Assembly (NCBI GenBank): GCA_031255615.1
Contig: JAIRSD010000239.1
Coordinates: forward strand, 1-5,484
Source: Treponema sp.
GTDB taxonomy: Bacteria; Spirochaetota; Spirochaetia; Treponematales; Breznakiellaceae
Direction of reading: 5' to 3'
DNA length: 5,484 bases
The notes beneath the pieces were generated by a model that did not search any database, was not told the DNA's origin, and worked only from the letters and a program-made list of their open reading frames with translations. Position 1 is the stretch's first letter; every line of letters begins with the position of its first letter. A program made the position numbers and the translations under genes. Positions 1 through 5,484 of this stretch are shown here, in pieces.

Positions 1-920
1 ACCACGTTAAGCCGGAAGTAGAGGTCTTCCCGGAAATTTCCCTTTTCGATTTCCGCCTTCAGGTCCTTGTTGGTGGCGGCCACGATCCGCACGTCCACTT
101 CCAGGGTTTCCTCCCCCCCCAGACGCTCGAATTTCTTTTCCTGCAGGACCCGCAGCAGTTTGATTTGGATGTTCTGGTCGATTTCGCCGATCTCGTCCAG
201 GAACTGGGTGCCTTCGTTGGCAAGTTCGAAGCGGCCCCGGCGGCGGGACACGGCGCCGGTAAAGCTGCCCTTTTCGTGGCCGAAGAGTTCGCTTTCCAGG
301 ATGCTTTCCGCCAGGGCGGCGCAGTGGACTTTGACGAGGGGTTTTTCCCTGCGGGGGGACAGGCCGTGGATGGCGTCGGCCACCAGTTCCTTCCCCACCC
401 CGGACTCCCCGGTGATAAGGATGGAGGCCCTGGTGGGGGCAACCCGGCTGATGGTGTCGAAGACCCGGCGCATGGGGGCGCTGGTGCCGATGATCGTCTC
501 GAACTGCTTTTTCTGTTCCAGTTCCGCCTGAAGTTCCCGGTGCTTAAGGGCCAGTTCCCGGTTTTGCAGGGCCCGCCTGACCAGTTGGGACAGGTGATCC
601 AGGTTCACCGGCTTGGTAAGGAAGTCCCAGGCCCCCTGGCGCATAGCCTCCACGGCGTTTTCCACCGTGCCGTGGCCGGTAAGGACGATGACCGGGACGC
701 CGGGGCTTTCGGTGCAGATATGGCGGAGCAGTTCCTCCCCAGAGAGGCCGGGCATCCTGAGGTCGGTGATCACCAGGTCGATGTCCCCCTTGCCGAAGCG
801 TTTGAGGCCGGCGTTCCCGTCAAGGGCGGTGGCCACGTCGTAGCCGTCCATTTCCAGGGAGGCCGCCAGGCCCTCCCGGATGTTCTTTTCGTCGTCCACC
901 ACCAGGAGCCGGAATTTCAT
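1..920 (-). CDS. Sigma-54-dependent response regulator, NtrC/AtoC type (3' end cut off by window edge)
   Basis: Cytoplasmic transcription activator of a two-component pair; 306 codons are visible and the C-terminus is missing. Residues 1-120 are a receiver domain: acidic pocket D9/D10, phospho-acceptor D53 in TDLRMPG, T81 and K103 (LTKP). A helical linker (120-140) leads to an AAA+ sigma-54 interaction domain from about 143: Walker A GESGVGKE (171-178), [10 protein letters not shown], then GSFTGA (218-223) where GAFTGA is canonical, Walker B FLDEIGE (240-246), and the sensor region up to [12 protein letters not shown] at the edge. The rest of the AAA+ domain and a Fis-type DNA-binding domain are expected beyond position 1. 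The ATG is set by the receiver N-terminus [11 protein letters not shown] and by GAGGAGG seven bases upstream. Its ATG overlaps the kinase stop (ATGA), so the two are translationally coupled. Family knowledge predicts that the kinase phosphorylates D53 and that the protein then remodels sigma-54 RNA polymerase. Target genes cannot be read from this window. Confidence 0.96.
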   Translation of the reverse strand, partial: MKFRLLVVDDEKNIREGLAASLEMDGYDVATALDGNAGLKRFGKGDIDLVITDLRMPGLSGEELLRHICTESPGVPVIVLTGHGTVENAVEAMRQGAWDFLTKPVNLDHLSQLVRRALQNRELALKHRELQAELEQKKQFETIIGTSAPMRRVFDTISRVAPTRASILITGESGVGKELVADAIHGLSPRREKPLVKVHCAALAESILESELFGHEKGSFTGAVSRRRGRFELANEGTQFLDEIGEIDQNIQIKLLRVLQEKKFERLGGEETLEVDVRIVAATNKDLKAEIEKGNFREDLYFRLNV

Positions 921-2137
921 GGAAGATCCTCCTCTGCCGGGGATTTTAAGGCCCCTTCAAAACCGATGAGCCGGCGATCCTTTTGGGGAACGGGCAGGGA
1001 GACGGTAAAGCAGGTCCCCTCCCCTTCCCGGGATTTTACCGAAATCTCCCCCCGGTGTTCCCGGATGATCTTGAATACCAGGGTAAGGCCCAGGCCGGAA
1101 CCGGCGGCCTTGGTGGTAAAGTAGGGTTCAAAAATTTTGGAAAGGTTCTCCTCCGGTATGCCCAGCCCCGTATCCATGACGCTTATAAACACTTCGTTGT
1201 CCTTCTGTCCGGTTTTAACGGTGAGCTTCCCTCCTTCGGGCATGGCGGCGGCGGCGTTTTTTACCAGGTTGAGCAGGACCTGCTTTAGATAGCGCTCGTC
1301 GAATTCAAGGAGGGGAAGCCCCTCCTCCAGTTCCAGATGACAGACGATGGAGGCGTCGGAAAGTTCAAAACCCATGAATTCCATCAGCTCCCCGATGAGG
1401 GCGTTTATATCCCCCTCCCGGAGATCCAGGTTCATGGGGCGCACCGCAAAGAGGAAGTCCACGACGATGTGGTTAAGCCGGTCGATCTCCTCGTTCACCA
1501 CGGCGATATACTTGTCGAGTTGATCGGGATAGCGGGATTCCCCCGGATCTTCCTGTTCCGCCAGGCGGCGTTTCGCCTCCAGAGCCTTCTGCATGAGCTG
1601 GATGTGTATCGAGATGGAACCCAGGGGATTCTTGATCTCGTGGGCCACCCCCGCGGCCAGGGTGGTGAGGCTGGCCAAATTTTCCGCCCGTCTGAGGCGG
1701 GCTTCCCGGCCCCGTTTTTCCGTGATGTCTTCGATGTAGATGAGGGAACCGGTAACCCGGCGATCCCGGACCAAGGGCAGCACCGAGATGGAAAGGAGCC
1801 GGGGGATCCCCTTTTCGACGCTGAATTCCCGCTCCTCCACCCGGTCCCCGGTTTGCAGGGTGGCCTCCAGAAAATCGGCGATCTCCTCGTCCCAGATTCT
1901 GATCCAGACCGGATCAGCGGCGGAGGAGTAAATCGTGAAGGGGAGGTACCGTTCGGCGCACTTGTTGGCCAGGACCAGGGAATGGTTGGCGTCGCAGACC
2001 AGGATTCCCTGGCCCAGGGATTCCAGCACCGTTTCCAGCCGGTCGATCTCCGCCGCGGCGTCGATAAAGAGGTCCTCCAACTGCTCCCTGGTGAGGCGGG
2101 AAATTTTCTTGATAGAACCCTTGATAAAGTCCTTCAT
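917..2137 (-). CDS. Soluble PAS-domain sensor histidine kinase (AtoS/NtrB-like)
   Basis: Complete 406-residue histidine kinase, the cognate sensor of the overlapping response regulator. A short N-terminal helix (about 14-40) precedes a PAS-like domain (about 36-138, from [15 protein letters not shown] to IYIEDITEK). The HisKA H-box [14 protein letters not shown] has phospho-acceptor H166, with E167 and N170 typical of NtrB/AtoS-type kinases. The HATPase domain follows: N-box [11 protein letters not shown] (N290, N294), G1 DTGLGIP (D322), F-box FEPYFTTK (336-343) and G2 GSGLGLTL (346-353). No transmembrane segment or signal peptide is visible, so it probably senses a cytoplasmic cue through PAS; no ligand can be inferred. 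The ATG lies 7 bases after AAGGA, which sits in the 13 bp gap after the holB stop. About 20 residues after the last HATPase strand form a charged tail, and the regulator's Shine-Dalgarno sequence is embedded in its codons. In T. pallidum a homologous pair is annotated atoS/atoC (from memory); a link to acetoacetate is not implied. Confidence 0.96.
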   Translation of the reverse strand: MKDFIKGSIKKISRLTREQLEDLFIDAAAEIDRLETVLESLGQGILVCDANHSLVLANKCAERYLPFTIYSSAADPVWIRIWDEEIADFLEATLQTGDRVEEREFSVEKGIPRLLSISVLPLVRDRRVTGSLIYIEDITEKRGREARLRRAENLASLTTLAAGVAHEIKNPLGSISIHIQLMQKALEAKRRLAEQEDPGESRYPDQLDKYIAVVNEEIDRLNHIVVDFLFAVRPMNLDLREGDINALIGELMEFMGFELSDASIVCHLELEEGLPLLEFDERYLKQVLLNLVKNAAAAMPEGGKLTVKTGQKDNEVFISVMDTGLGIPEENLSKIFEPYFTTKAAGSGLGLTLVFKIIREHRGEISVKSREGEGTCFTVSLPVPQKDRRLIGFEGALKSPAEEDLP

Positions 2138-2150
2138 GGCCTAGTCCTTC

Positions 2151-3464
2151 CTAATAGTCCGCCATGGCCCCCGTAAGATCGTCGATCATCCGGTCCAGCG
2201 CCAGGGCGGGATTCTGATTCCAGGTTCCCACCGCCGCGGCGGCCTCCGCGGCGCAGCGTTTCCAGAGTCCCGCGCAGGCGATGCGGCGGGGGCCCGGGGC
2301 CGTGCCCGCCAGGGCCTGGGAAACCAGATCCAGGGCGGCGGCCAGAAAATTGGGGAAAAGGGAGCGGGCCTGAAAATCCTGGGCCCCCGCCAGGACCTTA
2401 TCGATAATGGTTTTCCGATCCCCCGCCGGCCGGCCGAGCCCCGCGGAATCGGCTATGGGGGCGCCGTGTTTGCCGAGGGCCGTTAGTTCCTCGGGCAGGG
2501 CCGCAATCCCCCGGCGGCGGCGTTTTTCCAGGGCCGCCAGGGCCAGGGAGGCGACGAAAAAGGCGGCCAGGGGAAAGAGGTCCTCCCGGCTTATGGGGAG
2601 AAAGCTATCCAGGTAGGATTCCAGATCCGCGGCCTCCTGGCCGGCGCTCTCCGGCTGGCGGTAGACCCGGCGGATCACCTCCCCCGCGGCGGCGGAATCC
2701 CGGCGTAAAAAGCGGTAGGGCCGGAGCCGGGACAGCAGGGTGGGGAGGATCCCCTCCCGCCTGGCGGTGCAGAGGACGATGTTAAGCCGGGCCGGGGGTT
2801 CCTCCAGAATTTTCAGGAGGGAATTCAGGGCCTCCTCCTTCATCCGGTCGGCGTTTTCGATGACCAGAAGTTTCTGCCCGCCCGCCGGGGCCAGGCGGCC
2901 CCAATAACTGGCCCGGCGGATCTGGGATACGGGGATGCGTTCGGCAATCCCCTCGGCCTCGAGTTTGAGGGCGTTTTTCACGACGGAGGCCGTCAATTTT
3001 TCCCGGATCTTTTCCTCCGGGGCCTCTATCCGGTCCAGTTCCTCCAGGTCCTCCTCCAACGCCTGGATCAGGGGGTTGAGTTTTGCCAGGTCCCTTTCGC
3101 CCTCCCAAAGGGCCGGTGAAAACCGGCCCAGGAGCTTTCTCACGGCGCGGATGAGGAGGATCCGCCCGCGGCGCAGGTCCCGGGACAACGCCGCGGCGGA
3201 GGCGGCGATCTCCCCCGCGAAGGACCGGGGCCCCATGAGGAGCAAATCCGGGTGAAGGAGCAGCCGGTGCCGGGCGCAGCCGGGGCAGGGGCAGTTCCAG
3301 GCCCCCTCCCCTTCGCAGGAAAGGACCCGGCCCAATTCCAGGGCGGCGGTCCCCTTCCCCGAGGCCGGGGGGCCGAAGAAAAGCATGGAAGGGGCCAGAA
3401 TCCCCGCCGCCGCGTCCTCCCGCAAACGATCCGCAGCGGCCTGGGCTATGATATTCTCGAACAT
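2151..3464 (-). CDS. holB: DNA polymerase III subunit delta-prime, with large insertion
   Basis: Clamp-loader AAA+ subunit that, with DnaX and delta, would load the beta sliding clamp; 437 residues against a usual 310-350. Visible in order: N-terminus MFENIIAQ; P-loop GPPASGKGT (31-39); a zinc module C50, C58, C60, C63; HPD at 71-73, a delta-prime hallmark; an insertion at about 80-176; then IPVSQIRR (177-184), LLVIENADRM (199-208, a degenerate Walker B as expected), NSLLKILEEPP (214-224) and TLLSRLRPYRF (242-252), which replaces the family SRC motif. The C-terminal third is Ala-rich and helical and poorly recognisable. The insertion is charged and helical (for example LEEDLEELDRIEAPEEK). The start is supported by the family N-terminus. 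It overlaps the end of cvpA by 19 bp, and the kinase follows after 13 bp. DnaX is a less likely alternative, given the combination of HPD, degenerate Walker B and overall length. The assignment is strong from HPD plus NSLLKxLEEPP; ATPase competence is uncertain. Confidence 0.9.
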   Translation of the reverse strand: MFENIIAQAAADRLREDAAAGILAPSMLFFGPPASGKGTAALELGRVLSCEGEGAWNCPCPGCARHRLLLHPDLLLMGPRSFAGEIAASAAALSRDLRRGRILLIRAVRKLLGRFSPALWEGERDLAKLNPLIQALEEDLEELDRIEAPEEKIREKLTASVVKNALKLEAEGIAERIPVSQIRRASYWGRLAPAGGQKLLVIENADRMKEEALNSLLKILEEPPARLNIVLCTARREGILPTLLSRLRPYRFLRRDSAAAGEVIRRVYRQPESAGQEAADLESYLDSFLPISREDLFPLAAFFVASLALAALEKRRRRGIAALPEELTALGKHGAPIADSAGLGRPAGDRKTIIDKVLAGAQDFQARSLFPNFLAAALDLVSQALAGTAPGPRRIACAGLWKRCAAEAAAAVGTWNQNPALALDRMIDDLTGAMADY

Positions 3465-4018
3465 AGCAACCCCGTGAGAAGGCGGACAACGGATCCCGGT
3501 TCAGCGGCGGCCCCCCCCCGCCGGATGATGAGGGGGAACAGGAATTCGGCGAAGACGCTTCCCTTCAGCAGGGGATCCGCGTCAAAAACGGGCTGGAGCC
3601 TAAGCGCCAGAAGCAGCAGGCAGGTTATCGCAATCCCCTCGACAAAGCCGAAGATGAATCCCAAAAACCGGTCCACCCCCCCCAGGTTGATCCGGTCCAC
3701 AATATCGGCCAAAAGGTATTCCACCAATTTAACCAGCAGAAAAACAAGGACAAAGATAAGGGCGAAGGAAATAATCTCCGGTATGTTCCGCACCAGGCCG
3801 GGGGCCAGCCTTTTCAGAATGGCCGGCATCTTTCCGATGAAAGACTCCAGCCCCTGCCCCCGCAGGAAGGCGGAGCAGTCGCGGTAAAGGAAGATGGAAC
3901 AGAGAACCCCCAGCACCAGGGAGGCCAGGGTCATAAATTCCGAGAGAAAGCCCCGGAGGGTGCAGCGGGCAACCAGGAGCAGGGTCAGACCGATACACAC
4001 AACGTCAATTGCCTTCAC
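3446..4018 (-). CDS. cvpA: CvpA-family inner-membrane protein
   Basis: Predicted integral membrane protein of 190 residues, the usual CvpA size. CvpA is named for colicin V production in E. coli and its molecular function is still poorly defined; related proteins are tied to envelope homeostasis. Four hydrophobic segments are visible: about 4-22, 28-45, 80-104 and 118-140. Family marks are the N-terminal AIDVV followed by RGF (22-24), and VDRFLGFIFGFVEG (115-128), the D-R-x-x-G-x3-G-x3-G pattern of CvpA. I chose the GTG at 4018-4016, because GGAGG lies 5 bases upstream and translation begins MKAIDVVCIG at the family start. An ATG at 4120 in the same frame would add 34 Arg/Pro-rich residues that are a shadow of the murG tail. 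The gene starts inside murG (14 bp overlap) and ends inside holB (19 bp). A run of nine G residues on the coding strand (3511-3519) encodes RGG near residue 168. Confidence 0.9.
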   Translation of the reverse strand: MKAIDVVCIGLTLLLVARCTLRGFLSEFMTLASLVLGVLCSIFLYRDCSAFLRGQGLESFIGKMPAILKRLAPGLVRNIPEIISFALIFVLVFLLVKLVEYLLADIVDRINLGGVDRFLGFIFGFVEGIAITCLLLLALRLQPVFDADPLLKGSVFAEFLFPLIIRRGGAAAEPGSVVRLLTGLLCSRIS

Positions 4019-5183
4019 GGGAACCTCCGCCCCTCTTTCCTCCGGGACCGGGGCTTTCCTGGGGCGCCGCCTTCCCGGATGCCGCTTTTCCAAAGGCCGC
4101 CGCCTCAAGGGCCGCCGCAATGAGGGCCGCCGCGTCCTCCCCGCCGATCCGGGCGGCGGCGGCGGACATGGCCGCCAGCCTTTCCGGGTCCTCCGCCAAT
4201 TCCCGGACCGCCCGGATTAAAGGCCCGGCGCCGTCCTCCGGCGAGGGGGGGGGCAGGACCAGCGCGGCGCCGGCCTCCTCGAAAAGCCGGGCGTTCTCTA
4301 CCTGATCCCCCCGGGTCCCCTTTCCCCGCAGGGGGAGCAGGATCATGGGCTTCCCCAGGGCCGCGCTTTCCCAGACCGTACCCGCGCCGCTGCGGCTTAA
4401 CACCAGGTCCGCCGCCGCCAGGACCTGGGGCATCTCGTCCTTGAAGTAGGTATAGGGCCGGTATTTCTCGCCCGGTTCCGCCCCCTCGTTCCCCGGCCCG
4501 GTCTGGTGGACCAGGGTGTAGTAGGGGATCAACTCCGGCAGGGCCGCCCGGACCAGGGCGTTCAGCTCCCTGGCGCCCTGGCTTCCCCCCAGAACCAGCA
4601 GGATCCGCTCCCCCTCCCCCAGGCCCAGAAAGGCCCGGCCCGCCGCCGGGTCCGCGCCGCGAAAACCGGGCCGGACCGGATTCCCGCTCACCGTAACCAG
4701 AGGGCGGTATGCCGGAGGCAGGAAGGCCGCCGTAGCGGCATAGGCCGTAAAGATCCGGCCCCCGGAGCTTCGGACAAAGCGGAGGTTTATCCGGGTCGCC
4801 AGGCCGGGGCTCACATCGGACTCGTGGGTATACACGGGAATCCCCAGGGAAGCCGCGGCGGCGCAGGGGGGGACGCTCACGAAGCCCCCCTTGGAAAAAA
4901 GCAGGAGGGGCCTTGTTTTTTTCAGGATCCTCCGGGCCGCGAAAAAGCCCCCCAGCACCCGGCAGAGGTCGGGAAGGGTCTTAAAAGAAAAGTACCGCCG
5001 CAGCCGCCCCGAGGGGATGCCGAAAAATTCCAGCCCCGCCCCCTCCACCAGGGACCTGTCCATGCCCCGGCGGTCCCCCAGCCAGACAATACGGAGGCCC
5101 TCCCGCCGCGCAAGCCGGGCGATTACCGCCAAACCGGGGTAGATATGCCCCCCCGTACCGCCGCCGGTAAACGCAATAGTCAT
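4005..5183 (-). CDS. murG: UDP-GlcNAc:undecaprenyl-PP-MurNAc-pentapeptide GlcNAc transferase (MurG)
   Basis: GT-B glycosyltransferase that converts lipid I to lipid II on the inner face of the cytoplasmic membrane, the last intracellular step of peptidoglycan precursor synthesis. The sequence has the full MurG motif set: G-loop 1 GGGTGGHIYPGLA (7-19, H13); SKGGFVSVPP (97-106); HESDVSPGLATRIN (120-133), the HESD variant of HEQN; SGNPVR (166-171); GGSQGAREL (199-207); SRSGAGTVWESAALGKP (263-279, E272); and RGDQVENA (291-298), the GDQ form of the E. coli HQxxNA motif. The ATG gives MTIAFTGGGTGGH, the family N-terminus, although the upstream sequence is GGGGCCTCCGGGG with no clear Shine-Dalgarno. 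At 392 residues it exceeds the usual 350-370, because a tail from about residue 360 is Ala/Gly/Pro/Lys-rich and unlike the enzyme core. A run of nine C residues on the coding strand (4245-4253) encodes PPP at about residues 311-313. It is the first clear gene of the operon. Confidence 0.97.
   Translation of the reverse strand: MTIAFTGGGTGGHIYPGLAVIARLARREGLRIVWLGDRRGMDRSLVEGAGLEFFGIPSGRLRRYFSFKTLPDLCRVLGGFFAARRILKKTRPLLLFSKGGFVSVPPCAAAASLGIPVYTHESDVSPGLATRINLRFVRSSGGRIFTAYAATAAFLPPAYRPLVTVSGNPVRPGFRGADPAAGRAFLGLGEGERILLVLGGSQGARELNALVRAALPELIPYYTLVHQTGPGNEGAEPGEKYRPYTYFKDEMPQVLAAADLVLSRSGAGTVWESAALGKPMILLPLRGKGTRGDQVENARLFEEAGAALVLPPPSPEDGAGPLIRAVRELAEDPERLAAMSAAAARIGGEDAAALIAAALEAAAFGKAASGKAAPQESPGPGGKRGGGSREGN
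4024..4028 (-). promoter_or_regulatory. Shine-Dalgarno sequence setting the cvpA GTG start
   Basis: On the minus strand GGAGG is followed by five bases (TTCCC) and then GTG. It lies within the last codons of murG. This strong site, with the CvpA-like N-terminus that follows, decides for the GTG at 4018 over the upstream in-frame ATG at 4120. Confidence 0.75.
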
Positions 5184-5245
5184 CCCCGGAGGCCCCGGAC
5201 CGTAACGCTGCCCGGCATGATATACGACGGCGTGATATGCGACAT
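5180..5245 (-). CDS. Possible 21-codon leader ORF coupled to murG
   Basis: ATG at 5245-5243 opens MSHITPSYIMPGSVTVRGLRG and stops at TGA 5182-5180. That TGA overlaps the murG ATG as ATGA, the arrangement used for translational coupling and also seen at the kinase/regulator junction in this window. An in-frame TAG 12 bases upstream limits it. Its own Shine-Dalgarno is weak: AGG occurs about 12 bases before the ATG. It resembles no family I know, and a short ORF with this overlap can arise by chance. The support is the overlap geometry together with the lack of a clear Shine-Dalgarno for murG itself. Confidence 0.25.
   Translation of the reverse strand: MSHITPSYIMPGSVTVRGLRG
5214..5243 (-). 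repeat. Two-copy 15 bp tandem repeat upstream of murG
   Basis: On the minus strand GTCGCATATCACGCC (5243-5229) is followed directly by GTCGTATATCATGCC (5228-5214), 13 of 15 bases identical. It lies 31 bases before the murG start, in the least GC-rich part of the intergenic region. It could be an operator with sites about 1.5 helical turns apart, or a short duplication within the small ORF, where it encodes SHITP and SYIMP. No regulator is implied by sequence alone. Confidence 0.5.
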
Positions 5246-5263
5246 AGCTCGAATCTACCTAAA

Positions 5264-5293
5264 TAAACGCGGTTCCGCAATCGCGCGGGAACC
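5264..5293 (-). terminator. Hairpin with T-rich flank, weak terminator candidate
   Basis: GGTTCC (5271-5276) pairs with GGAACC (5288-5293). GC (5277-5278) pairs with GC (5285-5286) and a single G is bulged, leaving a six-base loop AATCGC. On the minus strand the stem is followed by GCG and then TTTATTT (5267-5261). The T stretch is interrupted and offset from the stem, so termination would be weak. It may instead be the 3' domain of the structured RNA block to its right. Confidence 0.3.
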
Positions 5294-5310
5294 AGGCGGA
5301 CAGCGAGGAA

Positions 5311-5362
5311 GATGCGCCAAAGCGAAGGGGATTGAAGGCAGTCCTAAAGTGATGGGCGCATC
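5311..5362. repeat. Spaced 8 bp inverted repeat
   Basis: GATGCGCC (5311-5318) is the exact reverse complement of GGCGCATC (5355-5362), with 36 bases between. The arm at 5355-5362 overlaps by two bases the start of the adjoining 8 bp hairpin, so the two helices would abut or compete. It is consistent with a larger folded RNA rather than a protein-binding palindrome. Confidence 0.55.
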
Positions 5363-5379
5363 CCCGGCTCCGCCGGGGA
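5361..5379. repeat. Perfect GC-rich hairpin
   Basis: TCCCCGGC (5361-5368) and GCCGGGGA (5372-5379) pair perfectly over 8 bp around a three-base loop TCC. No T-run follows on either strand, so it is not an intrinsic terminator. It adjoins the candidate structured RNA and may be one of its helices. Confidence 0.6.
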
Positions 5380-5381
5380 CC

Positions 5382-5439
5382 GGGCTATCCGCTCCAATTC
5401 CCCGCCCCCGCCGGGGCCGGGGAATTCCGCTTCTATCCC
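5382..5439 (-). ncRNA. Candidate structured non-coding RNA (possibly Flavo-1-like)
   Basis: On the minus strand a basal GGG (5439-5437) can pair with CCC (5384-5382). A nearly symmetric purine-rich internal loop follows: ATAGAAGCGG on the 5' side (5436-5427) and GGAGCGGATAG on the 3' side (5395-5385), both containing AGCGG and, counting the flanking G, GATAG. Above it is a perfect 9 bp stem, AATTCCCCG (5396-5404) with CGGGGAATT (5418-5426), then a C-C mismatch and a 4 bp GC stem with a three-base loop. This is direct sequence evidence for a folded element. The GATAG/AGCGG loop over a variable stem resembles, from memory, the Flavo-1 RNA motif of Bacteroidota, also reported in spirochaetes. 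The family name, the strand and the ends are inference. Confidence 0.42.
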
Positions 5440-5453
5440 TTGCGCGGCTCACG

Positions 5454-5476
5454 AAAACGGCATCCCTGCCGTTTTT
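5454..5476. terminator. Bidirectional intrinsic terminator
   Basis: AAAACGGCA (5454-5462) and TGCCGTTTT (5467-5475) form a perfect 9 bp stem with loop TCCC. On the plus strand the stem ends in five T residues (5472-5476); on the minus strand it ends in four T residues from the A-run 5457-5454. The form is that of a Rho-independent terminator able to work both ways. On the minus strand it would end transcription from a gene beyond the right edge, implying that murG has its own promoter between here and 5183. Confidence 0.65.
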
Positions 5477-5484
5477 GAGCTTGG

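Larger units (their letters stand above)
5184..5484. other. Structured intergenic region upstream of murG
   Basis: These 301 bases hold no convincing ordinary gene on either strand. From right to left on the minus strand they contain an intrinsic terminator (5454-5476), a candidate structured RNA (5382-5439), a short GC hairpin (5361-5379), a spaced inverted repeat (5311-5362), a further hairpin (5271-5293) with a T-rich flank, and a less GC-rich patch (5214-5270). The murG operon promoter should lie in that patch, but I see no -35/-10 pair good enough to call, and no sigma-54 site with GG and GC at -24/-12. A 65-codon minus-strand ORF (5255-5452) spans most of the hairpins and is judged spurious. 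Confidence 0.6.

Noticed and set aside
165..1124. Plus-strand 319-codon open frame
   Set aside because: It lies antisense to the regulator and the kinase end, both of which carry complete family motifs. Its Gly/Pro/Val-rich translation shows no domain and is a product of GC-rich codon use.
1337..2176. Plus-strand 279-codon open frame
   Set aside because: It is antisense to the kinase N-terminal half and PAS domain, with no recognisable family and a composition typical of antisense GC-rich frames.
2782..3489. Minus-strand 235-codon frame overlapping holB
   Set aside because: Frame-shifted shadow of holB, dominated by Gly, Pro and Arg. The delta-prime motifs are in the other frame.
3252..3887. 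Plus-strand 211-codon open frame
   Set aside because: It is antisense to the holB start and most of cvpA, with an Arg/Pro/Ser-rich translation lacking any motif.
4019..4120. ATG at 4120 as the cvpA start
   Set aside because: It would add 34 Arg/Pro-rich residues entirely inside murG. The GTG at 4018 has GGAGG at the right distance and gives the family N-terminus.
5214..5270. Sigma-70 promoter for murG
   Set aside because: TTTATT with TATGTC, or TATGTC with TATATC, can be forced as -35/-10 pairs at about 15-16 bp spacing, but the matches are too poor to report as a site.
5396..5426. Strong hairpin read as an intrinsic terminator
   Set aside because: No T-run follows the stem on either strand, and the flanking AGCGG/GATAG loop fits a folded RNA instead.
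5255..5452. Minus-strand 65-codon ORF upstream of murG
   Set aside because: It runs through several hairpins, has no Shine-Dalgarno that I can see, and is Pro/Arg/Gly-rich with no similarity I recognise. The structured-RNA reading explains the sequence better.

Overview
The window is a GC-rich bacterial segment carrying one compact operon, read entirely on the minus strand. In transcription order, from high to low coordinates, it holds murG (peptidoglycan lipid II synthesis), a cvpA-family membrane protein, a DNA polymerase III delta-prime subunit (holB-like), a soluble PAS histidine kinase, and a sigma-54-dependent NtrC-type response regulator that runs off the left edge. Junctions are tight: murG/cvpA overlap by 14 bp, cvpA/holB by 19 bp, holB to kinase is a 13 bp gap, and kinase/regulator overlap by 4 bp (ATGA). 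One polycistronic message is therefore likely.

The best guess for the host is a spirochaete of the Treponema group. From memory, the same neighbours (atoC-like regulator, atoS-like kinase, a cvpA-like gene, murG) lie together near TP0519-TP0523 in Treponema pallidum. The MurG motifs (HESD in place of HEQN, GDQ in place of HQ) also exclude the E. coli type. The high GC would fit a GC-rich relative such as some gut treponemes. This assignment is inference and was not checked against a database.

Right of murG (5184-5484) there is no convincing ordinary gene, but the stretch is unusually structured. It has a bidirectional intrinsic terminator (5454-5476), which probably insulates the operon from whatever lies upstream, and then a run of hairpins between 5264 and 5439. 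One of these is a long stem interrupted by an internal loop in which both sides carry AGCGG and GATAG. It looks like a structured non-coding RNA on the minus strand and may be related to the Flavo-1 family. Closest to murG is a 21-codon ORF whose stop overlaps the murG start, with a 15 bp tandem repeat inside it.

The protein genes are mostly recognisable housekeeping and signalling genes. The least ordinary parts are the structured intergenic block, a roughly 80-95 residue insertion plus altered motifs in the delta-prime protein, and the small ORF coupled to murG. I do not see a defence system, mobile element, CRISPR array, tRNA or rRNA.
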